From a virus: DNA of 45,865 nucleotides. Positions 15,938-24,564 of the stretch are shown here, in pieces (within the stretch, counting starts at the first letter, position 1; every line of letters starts with the position of its first letter). The notes beneath the pieces were generated by a model. It ran no database searches. It was not told where the DNA came from and was given only the letters and a program-made list of their open reading frames with translations. Location of the stretch: the IMG/VR virus record IMGVR_UViG_3300021365_000031, positions 1 to 45,865 of that record; one strand, given 5' to 3'. The position numbers were made by a program, and so were the translations under genes.

Positions 15938-16924
15938 TTAAGATGCAGACTGTCTGCTACGAATCATAGCCAAGATGTCTTCAGCTTTATTGCCGCTATC
16001 TGCAGCTGGTGCAGGTGCTTCAACTGGAGCAGTTGGAGTTGCTGGTGCAACTTCAAATGGCACTGTTTCTGCTTCGGCAACTGGTGTTGCAGCCGGAGCA
16101 GGTGCTGCCTGCGGTGCTGGGGTAGCTGCGCCTTCGGGCTTCTGCATACCTGCTGGACGGAAGTAGTTGCCCCAACGCTCTGCGTCATAGCTTTGTCCAT
16201 CCACTGATGCTTCGAACATCTCTTTCATTACACGGAGATCTTCTTCGCTTGGACGCTTTGGCAAGAAATCACCCAAGTTGTACAACCCTTGTGATTCAAT
16301 TGCTTCTGCTTCCTGTGCAGTAAGTGCAGTCTCTTTGCGAGCCCACTTGCTTGTGGAATAGTCAGCGTATCCACCTTTTTGTGTTTTGCTTACGCGGAAG
16401 TCTAACCCACGCTCGTAATCAGTTGGAAGTTCTTCCAACTCCGGATCCATCAATGCAGACTTGATAGTTTGGAAAATTTGTGGTCCAATGATAAAACGAC
16501 GGATTGCTTTTTCGCTCTTGTCATCCGAGATTGGATTTTCTCTTACAAATCCTTGCATGATATATGAACGCTTCTTCCAATACTTGCGACCCATATCTTC
16601 AAGACTTTTGTCTTTGAACCATGTGCGTACTTCTGTAAGGATTGGGCAAGTCTCACCCCACATTTCAATACAAGGAATCTGCACCTGGACGCTTTTGCTA
16701 TCCATCTGCCCCTTGACACCATTGAATGGAAGTTTGATCATTGCACGTTCAATCCAAAAGAACGTGTTGTTGTTATCCAAATCAGGAAGGAAACGTAGCA
16801 CTGCGCTATCGCCTTCGTTCATATTCCAATGTGGGTAAATTGCGCCATCGCCACCGGATGACTGATTGCCTTGTCTATTGTCTGCCGCTGCAAGGCGTGC
16901 GCGGATTTCTGCTAATGAAGCCAT
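15938..16924 (-). CDS. 32: Single-stranded DNA-binding protein gp32
   Basis: A 328-aa protein. The N terminus (MASLAEIRARLAAAD) corresponds to the basic self-association region, and the core carries YPHWNMNEGDSAVLRFLPD and IPCIEMWGETCPI, typical of gp32 of marine T4-like phages. It coats ssDNA during replication, recombination and repair and works with UvsX. The C-terminal 75 residues are Ala/Pro-rich with only scattered acidic residues, unlike the strongly acidic T4 tail. TATAGGAG precedes the ATG. It has its own promoter and a leader with two hairpins, suggesting translational regulation. Confidence 0.95.
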   Translation of the reverse strand: MASLAEIRARLAAADNRQGNQSSGGDGAIYPHWNMNEGDSAVLRFLPDLDNNNTFFWIERAMIKLPFNGVKGQMDSKSVQVQIPCIEMWGETCPILTEVRTWFKDKSLEDMGRKYWKKRSYIMQGFVRENPISDDKSEKAIRRFIIGPQIFQTIKSALMDPELEELPTDYERGLDFRVSKTQKGGYADYSTSKWARKETALTAQEAEAIESQGLYNLGDFLPKRPSEEDLRVMKEMFEASVDGQSYDAERWGNYFRPAGMQKPEGAATPAPQAAPAPAATPVAEAETVPFEVAPATPTAPVEAPAPAADSGNKAEDILAMIRSRQSAS

Positions 16925-16947
16925 TTTCTATTCTCCTATATGCCTAC

Positions 16948-16997
16948 GAGTAGCAACTACTACTCTTTCATTTGCCTGTGATGCGCAACTACGCATC
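16948..16997 (-). promoter_or_regulatory. Twin hairpins with identical loops in gp32 leader
   Basis: In the minus-strand mRNA, GATGCG-UAGUUG-CGCAUC (16980-16997) and GAGUAG-UAGUUG-CUACUC (16948-16965) are two perfect 6-bp stems carrying the same hexaloop UAGUUG, separated by 14 nt. They lie between the promoter and the ribosome site of gp32. T4 gp32 represses its own translation by binding a leader pseudoknot; this may be an analogous element. Confidence 0.75.
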
Positions 16998-17024
16998 TGT
17001 GTATAGCCTAGCATACACTGTACT

Positions 17025-17053
17025 AGTATATGCAATTCTATTTAGTCCGTCAA
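17025..17053 (-). promoter_or_regulatory. Sigma70-type promoter for gp32
   Basis: Minus strand: TTGACG (17048-17053), 17-nt spacer, TATACT (17025-17030), giving a leader of about 94 nt that contains the twin hairpins. Within the spacer ACTAAATAG also resembles a late box, so a dual promoter is possible. Confidence 0.75.
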
Positions 17054-17092
17054 CCCCAAACGGTAAAGTTTCTTAGGCTGTTTGATATGGAT

Positions 17093-17098
17093 TAAATA
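17093..17098 (+). promoter_or_regulatory. Late promoter predicting a leaderless mRNA
   Basis: TAAATA lies exactly 5 nt before the ATG at 17104, with no Shine-Dalgarno sequence in between. Same geometry as at 2724, 20030, 27540 and 33655. Confidence 0.55.
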
Positions 17099-17103
17099 TA
17101 CAC

Positions 17104-17607
17104 ATGAATACATTTATTATAGCATCTAATTTGTGGATAGTCAAAGACTGCTTTGACCCAGACACAATAATTTGGTTAAAAGATATTAAAACCAACACGG
17201 ATAATAGTTTTTCAGCAACCCGTCCTCATTTGCGTATGCTGTTAGAAGATGGTGCTGATCATCAAAGATTACAACAACTGGGATTAGCCCTGTTGCCAGG
17301 CCTTAGCAAACTCACAGGCCAAAACTTGAACTTTATGCTTAGTAAATTTTGGTTAGACTTACCTGGCTTTGGTTGCCAAGTACATTCTGATGCTGCTGAT
17401 ATCGTTGTTACACTACAAGTATACCTTGACAATGACGGCGATACAGTTGGTGCAGAGTTCTTACATGTTGATCCAAGTGTACAAATACCAATCGAGCCAA
17501 ACTGCGGTTACTTGAATTTGAACACAGACCTCAAACCACATCAAGTTATCGCTAGCAATGGCACACGAACCAGTGTGGTATTTCAATACAACGTTACTGA
17601 TAGTTAA
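17104..17607 (+). CDS. 2OG-Fe(II) oxygenase-like protein
   Basis: A 167-aa protein. GCQVHSDAADIVVTLQVYL supplies an HxD-type pair, KPHQVI a distal His and NGTRTSVVFQY the 2-oxoglutarate-binding Arg, in the order expected for a double-stranded beta-helix dioxygenase. Such proteins are common in marine T4-like phages, where substrates are mostly unknown. It begins IIASNLWIVKDCF, closely paralleling IIPSQLWLIRDFF in the neighbouring gene at 17594-18157, so the two are likely paralogues. It is plus-strand, late-promoter driven, and convergent with that paralogue (14-nt overlap). Confidence 0.75.
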   Translation: MNTFIIASNLWIVKDCFDPDTIIWLKDIKTNTDNSFSATRPHLRMLLEDGADHQRLQQLGLALLPGLSKLTGQNLNFMLSKFWLDLPGFGCQVHSDAADIVVTLQVYLDNDGDTVGAEFLHVDPSVQIPIEPNCGYLNLNTDLKPHQVIASNGTRTSVVFQYNVTDS

Positions 17608-18157
17608 GCCACAGTGTTTCGCGAATGCTGTTTTCAGGTATTGAATTCATCATGCCATTGAAAATCCTTGGATTGTTCTGATATACAATAGCACTGCGAG
17701 GCTCGTGCGGCACATACACACATTCACTGCTTTCGATATCGCGAGCAGGGCTATGATCATTCTTACCAGTAGCAGTGTTAACTGCATCTTCAATACAAAA
17801 CGCATACTGATTGGTATCTACTGCAATAGTGCATAATGGTATTTGTACTTGCAGTTTGATATCACTGTGTATTCTATGCATCATGATTTTTGCATGCGAC
17901 AGTGTAATGTCAATGTAGCCTACTTGTGGCTTTAGCTCAATGCCAGCAAGTTCGCTAAAATACGGTGCCCACAGCGCACAGATGTCGTTGGGCTCTCGAG
18001 TCTCGCTCCAATCCGTTAGCAAACGGTTGTCGTAGAGCATTTTGAGTTTGGTGTTTTCTGCGTTGCGATATAGTTTGCGAACAAAACTGTATTGTTCTAA
18101 AGGAAAGAAATCCCTAATCAGCCACAACTGACTAGGGATAATTATTTCTGGAGTCAT
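17594..18157 (-). CDS. 2OG-oxygenase-like paralogue, distal His replaced
   Basis: A 187-aa protein with the same N-terminal pattern as its convergent neighbour. RIHSDIKLQVQIPL gives the HxD pair. The C-terminal strand reads FNGMMNSIPENSIRETLWL; in related phage oxygenases the residue after Gly-Met-x is usually the distal iron-binding His, here Asn, while the Arg is kept. It may be inactive as an oxygenase, use another ligand, or have a structural role. It follows the 621-aa gene by one base in the minus-strand run. Confidence 0.7.
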   Translation of the reverse strand: MTPEIIIPSQLWLIRDFFPLEQYSFVRKLYRNAENTKLKMLYDNRLLTDWSETREPNDICALWAPYFSELAGIELKPQVGYIDITLSHAKIMMHRIHSDIKLQVQIPLCTIAVDTNQYAFCIEDAVNTATGKNDHSPARDIESSECVYVPHEPRSAIVYQNNPRIFNGMMNSIPENSIRETLWLNYQ

Positions 18158-18158
18158 A

Positions 18159-20024
18159 CTATCCTCGAGCTAGTTGTAGTAGTCTGTCTAGCTCTGTTTC
18201 TAACATTGGATCACGTTCTGCTTTTAATGCTGTTTTTCCTGTGTCAATGTCTGTTATTTCAGTCATGTCTTCGTTGTCTAAGTCTTGTTTTTCACTGTTG
18301 CTAATTTTGTTTGCGTCATCAGTGCCATCTTGATCATCTGGGTTTACAAATGCATCCATTGATTCTTCAACATCATCACCGCCTGCTGTTTTTGGAACTG
18401 CGCTGTTGTCACCGCCCATGCTCATTCCCAAACTGCGAGCTTTGCCTGCGGCTGCATTTGCTTGTCCTGCTGCATAACCACTTGCTGGATCTTCCTGTGT
18501 TGGGTCTTCAGTGATGCTAATCTTGTCTAGTACCTCTTGATAGATATCATCAATTGCTGGATCTGGTACACCAAGTTTCTGTGCCATTCTAATAATTTCA
18601 TCGCCAGATTCTGGCTGCATGTCTACAATCTGATCTATAATATCCTGGTGACTGTGGCCTTCGTTAACTGATTCATCCATTTCACTGCGGATGTTAGCAA
18701 TGTCTTTATCACTTACGCCAGGATGCATCTTTTTGATTTCTTCGTTGCTGTCACCATCTGCAATCATTTCACCTATGTGTTGATGTAGATCGCTCATAGC
18801 ACCTTCGCTAACTGCTTCGTCAATCACAATGTCAAAGTCTGCGAGCCTTGCTTTTACAAGCTCTCTGCAATCTGCATTTGGATCACGGTCTGCAAGTACG
18901 CTGATGTCATCAAACAGTTCGTCATCACCAATTAGATCATATAACTGTTCTGTTGCATATTCGCCGTCGGGTCCACATATAAGTGGCTCGCTCATGAGCT
19001 TCTTAAGTCTGGACATTTGTTCGTCTGTGTCCGGTAACGCCCAAGTTCCTTCAGTGATACGGTCGGCCCACTGTTCAAAAATGTCTGCTTCTTTCATGTT
19101 CTCTTCCTGTATCTTTGCTAGGATAGGCAGAGCTTCTTCGATGCGACTGTCAACTGAGCTGTTAACAAATACTTCTCTTACCCGATCAACTGTTTCATCA
19201 AGATCAGTAACTTGCATAGGATCAAATGCTGCAAAGATATCTTTGTATCCTCTGCGACTGATCATTTTCTTTGCTTTACGCTTGATGTCACTGTAATGCT
19301 TTACTGCATCTTCCACAATGCCCAATGCACTTTCGTTTTGTGCAAATGCATTGCTTCTGCTTGCTCTTATAAATCTTGACAGTGTTCCCATCTCGTTGAT
19401 GGTATTACTGATATGCTGTCCAAATTCATCATATGGATTGCCGCCTTCGCTAACATGTCTTGCCATTGCCTTTGCGCCACTGATACTTTTAAACGGCATA
19501 CGGAATCTTTCGCCTGCGGAATTTTCAACAAACAAACTTTCAATGTTTCTAAAACGTGCTTCGCCTTCGCCTAGTGCTCTTGAGTGTTGTATTACCACTC
19601 GGGCATTGCCTGGTTGGCTACTAGAGCTTCTTGTTTTGCTGTGCCCTTTCCAACTTTCAGCCAACTGTGCCATGCTTTTCATTGAATATTTCAATTTGTT
19701 CATGTTGTTAAGACTGAATGTAAGTAGGTTCCGCTTTGCTATATTTCTAATAACAGCAAGGAAATCATACCAGTCGCCACGATCTTCGCGTTCCATACCG
19801 CGTCCAAGATTGTCACCGTAGAATATTTCAAGGTCGTTGTCACCATTTACCAGGATAACCACTGTACCGTAATCTTGATTAGACGTTTTAAAGTTAAACG
19901 AGAATAAATCAGCCGATCCAGGATTAACTGTTGGCTTTCCCATTGCATCCAAACTCTTTGGATCCAAGTCCCGTGTTACCAGTGTGTCGTATATTTGCTG
20001 TGCCGCGTTGTTGTCTGTTCCCAT
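18159..20024 (-). CDS. Large acidic probable virion protein, unknown
   Basis: A 621-aa protein downstream of gp17. The N-terminal 150 residues are mixed alpha/beta (VVILVNGDNDLEIFYGDNL), the middle (200-450) is helical, and the C-terminal 170 residues are acidic and low-complexity with Gly/Ala/Asp. Two short repeats of the type ADGDSNEEIKKMHPGVSDKDI and SHQDIIDQIVDMQPESGDEI suggest a duplicated helical unit around 430-500. No known enzyme motif is seen. Its late promoter predicts a leaderless message. A head or internal protein is likely; function unknown. Confidence 0.75.
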   Translation of the reverse strand: MGTDNNAAQQIYDTLVTRDLDPKSLDAMGKPTVNPGSADLFSFNFKTSNQDYGTVVILVNGDNDLEIFYGDNLGRGMEREDRGDWYDFLAVIRNIAKRNLLTFSLNNMNKLKYSMKSMAQLAESWKGHSKTRSSSSQPGNARVVIQHSRALGEGEARFRNIESLFVENSAGERFRMPFKSISGAKAMARHVSEGGNPYDEFGQHISNTINEMGTLSRFIRASRSNAFAQNESALGIVEDAVKHYSDIKRKAKKMISRRGYKDIFAAFDPMQVTDLDETVDRVREVFVNSSVDSRIEEALPILAKIQEENMKEADIFEQWADRITEGTWALPDTDEQMSRLKKLMSEPLICGPDGEYATEQLYDLIGDDELFDDISVLADRDPNADCRELVKARLADFDIVIDEAVSEGAMSDLHQHIGEMIADGDSNEEIKKMHPGVSDKDIANIRSEMDESVNEGHSHQDIIDQIVDMQPESGDEIIRMAQKLGVPDPAIDDIYQEVLDKISITEDPTQEDPASGYAAGQANAAAGKARSLGMSMGGDNSAVPKTAGGDDVEESMDAFVNPDDQDGTDDANKISNSEKQDLDNEDMTEITDIDTGKTALKAERDPMLETELDRLLQLARG

Positions 20025-20029
20025 AATAC

Positions 20030-20035
20030 TATTTA
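20030..20035 (-). promoter_or_regulatory. Late promoter predicting a leaderless mRNA
   Basis: On the minus strand AATAAATA is followed by exactly 5 nt (GTATT) and then the ATG of the 621-aa gene. No ribosome site precedes the ATG. The box overlaps the stop region of gp17. Confidence 0.6.
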
Positions 20036-21598
<1,563 letters not shown>

Positions 21599-21606
21599 AC
21601 AGTTAC

Positions 21607-21741
21607 TTATTGTGGTTTTGGGCCGTGGTTCTTAATTGTGTCTTCGGGGAATTGTTTAAGTTCTGCAGGAGTTGGCGCTACAAGTGGTGTTGTTTTTGTT
21701 GCGGGTTTGCCCAATCCTCCAAAGTTTATGCTTGCAATCAT
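21607..21741 (-). CDS. 44-aa protein just upstream of gp17
   Basis: An open frame starting MIASINFGGLGKPATKTT and ending at TAA, rich in Pro, Lys and Thr. Its ATG overlaps the stop of the sulfotransferase gene (ATGA), as with most genes in this operon, and it fills the otherwise empty gap before gp17. Likely translated; possibly an unstructured peptide that binds another packaging component. No family recognised. Confidence 0.6.
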   Translation of the reverse strand: MIASINFGGLGKPATKTTPLVAPTPAELKQFPEDTIKNHGPKPQ

Positions 21742-22361
21742 TGGTTAATATATCCTTGTTTAAAGTTCCACACAACTTGCTCGTAATTTTCAAAAATATC
21801 TTTCGCTTGAATTGGATTTTTCTTACTGCCAGTTGTGTGCGGTTGAAAGTTGGTTATACCAAACTGTTCACCAAGCAGATCTTGTGTTTCCTGTGAAAAT
21901 AAATCTTCGTAATACAAGTCAATATATTCAAGTTTGTTTTGGTCTAGCCAAGCTCTCCATTCATCATTTTGACGTTCTATCTTCATCATATTGGTCACTA
22001 AGTGATTGGAGTTTGCTTTGATCTTGGGTATTTTGTTAACGGGTAATTTATCAGGATGCCATACTGATACTATTTCATCTTCTATGTTTAAGTCCATAAG
22101 ATAGTCTACTACAGCAAAACTAAATGCATGTGCTAGCTTATCACGTCTTGATAAAAAAATAACTTTATCTATTTTTGTTTTGGGCAACCAATTACGACTA
22201 TGAGTAAGCAAAGCCGATTTACTGCTATTTGCAAATTTATCTTCGTCCCAGATACTGCTACCGTCCTGGTGTTCTTGCACTGCATAATATCCACTTGAGT
22301 TAAACAGCTCTAGTAGATAATTATTAGCGCATCTTCCCAAAGACGCTATCATTGCAATCAT
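21738..22361 (-). CDS. Sulfotransferase-like protein (Stf0 type)
   Basis: A 207-aa protein overlapping the SNase gene by ATGA. The N terminus (MIASLGRCANNYLLELF) resembles the PAPS-binding loop of sulfotransferases, followed by VIFLSRRDKLAHAFSFAV, which closely fits the Arg-Arg-x-Asp-x-x-x-Ala pattern of Stf0-like enzymes, and YIDLYYEDLF later. It would transfer sulfate from PAPS to a carbohydrate or other hydroxyl. Its place between packaging genes is unexpected; it may belong functionally with the glycan cluster. Confidence 0.7.
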   Translation of the reverse strand: MIAMIASLGRCANNYLLELFNSSGYYAVQEHQDGSSIWDEDKFANSSKSALLTHSRNWLPKTKIDKVIFLSRRDKLAHAFSFAVVDYLMDLNIEDEIVSVWHPDKLPVNKIPKIKANSNHLVTNMMKIERQNDEWRAWLDQNKLEYIDLYYEDLFSQETQDLLGEQFGITNFQPHTTGSKKNPIQAKDIFENYEQVVWNFKQGYINQ

Positions 22362-22804
22362 GCTTCAACTATGCCCTCGGCAATGAGTTTTGCTCTGTTA
22401 GCCATATGCTGTTCCAGTAACTCTTCTTTGCTGCCACCCATGTAAGGCACAGCATGTCCTTCTAGCATCATAATGTCAGTAACACTCATTGTTCTATCTT
22501 GTGGTGCGTAGTATACATCAAAGTCTCCCAGGATACGTCCGAACTTGCCTTTCATATCCTCGCCATCTTTTGCAATTTGTGTTTTAAGCACAATAGCAGG
22601 GCCATCAAGCAATTCTGTCATGCGTTGTTTGGCTGCTAATCCAAACTTTTTTTCTACTAAATCTCGTGTGCGGCTTTCTGGCGTGTCAATACCCATGATT
22701 CTCACACGCTCGTCTTTTATCCATACACCGAAGCCCAAGTCGATATCTACATCAACTGTGTCGCCGTCTACTATGTTTATTAGTTTTGCTCTGTACTCGT
22801 ACAT
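22358..22804 (-). CDS. Staphylococcal-nuclease-like thermonuclease
   Basis: A 148-aa SNase-domain protein. VDGDTVDVDIDLG supplies the calcium-binding Asp residues, ERVRIMGIDTPE supplies Arg35, Asp40, Thr41 and Glu43 in the same spacing as staphylococcal nuclease, and GKFGR the second active-site Arg. No signal peptide, so it acts in the host cytoplasm or is packaged. It would cleave DNA or RNA, perhaps host nucleic acids. It is preceded by a late promoter and a hairpin covering its ribosome site. Confidence 0.92.
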   Translation of the reverse strand: MYEYRAKLINIVDGDTVDVDIDLGFGVWIKDERVRIMGIDTPESRTRDLVEKKFGLAAKQRMTELLDGPAIVLKTQIAKDGEDMKGKFGRILGDFDVYYAPQDRTMSVTDIMMLEGHAVPYMGGSKEELLEQHMANRAKLIAEGIVEA

Positions 22805-22810
22805 GTTATG

Positions 22811-22834
22811 CTCCTGTTATAGGAGTATTTATTA
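22811..22834 (-). promoter_or_regulatory. Late promoter and ribosome-site hairpin of SNase gene
   Basis: TAATAAATA (22826-22834, minus strand) is followed by CTCCT-ATAAC-AGGAG (22811-22825). The 3' arm is the Shine-Dalgarno sequence. Transcripts starting about 6 nt after the box would lack the CTCCT arm, leaving AGGAG free, whereas read-through RNA could hide it. Confidence 0.6.
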
Positions 22835-23209
22835 ACGAGGATAGCCTTTGAATGCTACAACTGGGCTTTGTGTATTCACTGCATCTGGTTCGTGACTGCC
22901 TGTGTGCGAGCCGTCTTCCTTGCTGGCCATTCCAAGTGCCGCAAAGGCTTTTTTTGACATGTCACGTTCTTCGTCAGTGAATGCATTAACAAGACCGTCG
23001 CCGCCGATCCAACTTTCTGGATCCGGCATGTGTTCGTTGTTGCCGTCTGCATCCATGCCTGCCATTGCCATGGTAGCACGATACATATCATAATAGCCTT
23101 TGCTTCTTACATGACCAGGACTTGCGGCTTGGTGTACATGAGGTGCTTTGCCCTTTGTATGTTTAAAGCGCAGGCCTTTTTCTTCTTGTAAGAATTCGCT
23201 AGCTCTCAT
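22832..23209 (-). CDS. Probable internal head protein with capsid-targeting-like N terminus
   Basis: A 125-aa protein beginning MRASEFLQEE. This resembles the T4 capsid-targeting sequence (MKTYQEFIAE type), which ends in a Leu/Ile-x-Glu prohead protease site. The remainder is Gly/His/Met-rich and charged with no recognised domain. Its start touches the stop of the 96-aa gene (TAATG-like). It is probably packaged inside the prohead or part of the head shell; this rests on the N terminus and operon context. Confidence 0.65.
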   Translation of the reverse strand: MRASEFLQEEKGLRFKHTKGKAPHVHQAASPGHVRSKGYYDMYRATMAMAGMDADGNNEHMPDPESWIGGDGLVNAFTDEERDMSKKAFAALGMASKEDGSHTGSHEPDAVNTQSPVVAFKGYPR

Positions 23210-23499
23210 TAGCTTTGGTAAACCCCTGAGTCTGCACTTGATGCTGTTCCCATTTCGGTTGCTGTACCGTCACCGCCAACAATGGTAAGTTGGTTGCCAA
23301 CACCTACATAAATGTATTGCACACTGTTTGCCGGAATAACAATTGGGTTACTGTAAATAGTGTCCGTGCTTTCATTTGGCTTGCCAGCAAGTATTACTTG
23401 TGCTGTTACACTGGTCACGCCGGTTGAAATCATTGCTTTGTCTGTTGTCCAGGCTTGGGCTGATATTGCGCCTGCATATGTGTTTGTTTCACTAGCCAT
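23209..23499 (-). CDS. Small beta-rich structural-type protein
   Basis: A 96-aa protein rich in Thr, Ser, Ala and Val, with strand patterns (VTSVTAQVILAG, VQYIYVGVGNQLTIV) and no charged clusters. Such proteins are commonly head decoration or fibrous proteins of marine phages. AAGGAAA precedes the ATG. It sits in the head-protein operon between two genes with capsid-targeting-like N termini. No family recognised. Confidence 0.7.
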   Translation of the reverse strand: MASETNTYAGAISAQAWTTDKAMISTGVTSVTAQVILAGKPNESTDTIYSNPIVIPANSVQYIYVGVGNQLTIVGGDGTATEMGTASSADSGVYQS

Positions 23500-23511
23500 T
23501 TATTTTTTTCC

Positions 23512-24564
23512 TTATACTATCTTGCTAACTGGTTTGGAACTCCACATACGGCAACTCCAGTAACCAGCCTTTGTTCTATCTTTTTTGTCTGAACAGTTAT
23601 GTCTTGCTCTAAAGCTCTTGCGGGCTTTAGGGTTGTCTCTGCGGATTTCCATGTTTGGATCGCCAAAGTTAACTTTTTTAACATTGCCTGTCTTTGGATT
23701 TTTTACAAATACTTTGTACTTTTTAACATCGCCGCGGGTTGGCTTGCCAAGTTTAACTTTACGTCCTTGGTATTCGGCTTCGTTGGTTTTGCTACGTTCC
23801 AGTGAGCGGATTACATTGTTAACCATTGCACTAACATCACTGCTACCTAATTCATCACCATCTTCATGATCTTCAGCTTCATTATTGATAGCATCAACAA
23901 TACGCGAGATGCCATAATTTCTGACCATTTCACTGAATTCTTCCATGTTCATGATTCTACGCTTGATAGCATCTGCGGCATCGTCAGCATCTTCGCCTAA
24001 TGCACGGTTGATGTTTAAGCCCTTGCCAAAAATATCATCAACTTTTTTCTGATAGTAGTTGGATGCATCGTCATTGCCCATACGCTTGTGGAATGCTGCT
24101 TTGCGCTTGTAATCAGCCGCTTTGTCCATGTCGCCGTCATGTACATGACTGTCAGCTTCTGTCTTTTTTGCAGGCAGCTTTGCCATACCTTGGTCAGTTG
24201 GTGAGCCTCTCATAAGTGAGTATAACTCATGCTCTTCATCTTTTGATTCGTCTATAGCTTCGGCATGGTCTTTACAATCGCTACAAATACCCAAACCGTT
24301 TTCATAGTTCATTAGTGGAGCGTCGCAACAATGACTTCTAGGCGCATCTCTATCTTCGTCTAGTTCTTCGTCCATGCCGCAGCCGCAATGCTCAAGCACT
24401 GCTAAACTGTAGTCGTCTGCTTCAACGACCACACTGTCATCTGTGTGACTGATCACATCAAACTCCAGAGCAAGTTCTTCATTGACTCCAACCGTAAACA
24501 CATCGCCTTCAACCATAAAGGCTTGCGCTCTCTCACTCTCAGTGATGTATTTCTTTAGACTCAT
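23512..24564 (-). CDS. Head-associated protein with Cys motifs
   Basis: A 350-aa protein beginning MSLKKYITES, where ITE-S fits the T4 prohead protease site and the start resembles a capsid-targeting sequence. Residues 55-100 hold HCGCGMDEE and SHCCDAPL...CSDCKDH (paired cysteines that could bind a metal). The C-terminal domain (270-350) has KYKVFVKNPKTGNVKKVNFG and ends with CRMW, a basic module found in phage head and portal-neighbouring proteins. Overlaps the 585-aa gene by ATGA. A virion role is inferred; precise function unknown. Confidence 0.7.
   Translation of the reverse strand: MSLKKYITESERAQAFMVEGDVFTVGVNEELALEFDVISHTDDSVVVEADDYSLAVLEHCGCGMDEELDEDRDAPRSHCCDAPLMNYENGLGICSDCKDHAEAIDESKDEEHELYSLMRGSPTDQGMAKLPAKKTEADSHVHDGDMDKAADYKRKAAFHKRMGNDDASNYYQKKVDDIFGKGLNINRALGEDADDAADAIKRRIMNMEEFSEMVRNYGISRIVDAINNEAEDHEDGDELGSSDVSAMVNNVIRSLERSKTNEAEYQGRKVKLGKPTRGDVKKYKVFVKNPKTGNVKKVNFGDPNMEIRRDNPKARKSFRARHNCSDKKDRTKAGYWSCRMWSSKPVSKIV

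Noticed and set aside
16461-16838. 125-aa plus-strand frame inside gp32
   Set aside because: Antisense shadow of a well-supported gp32 gene.
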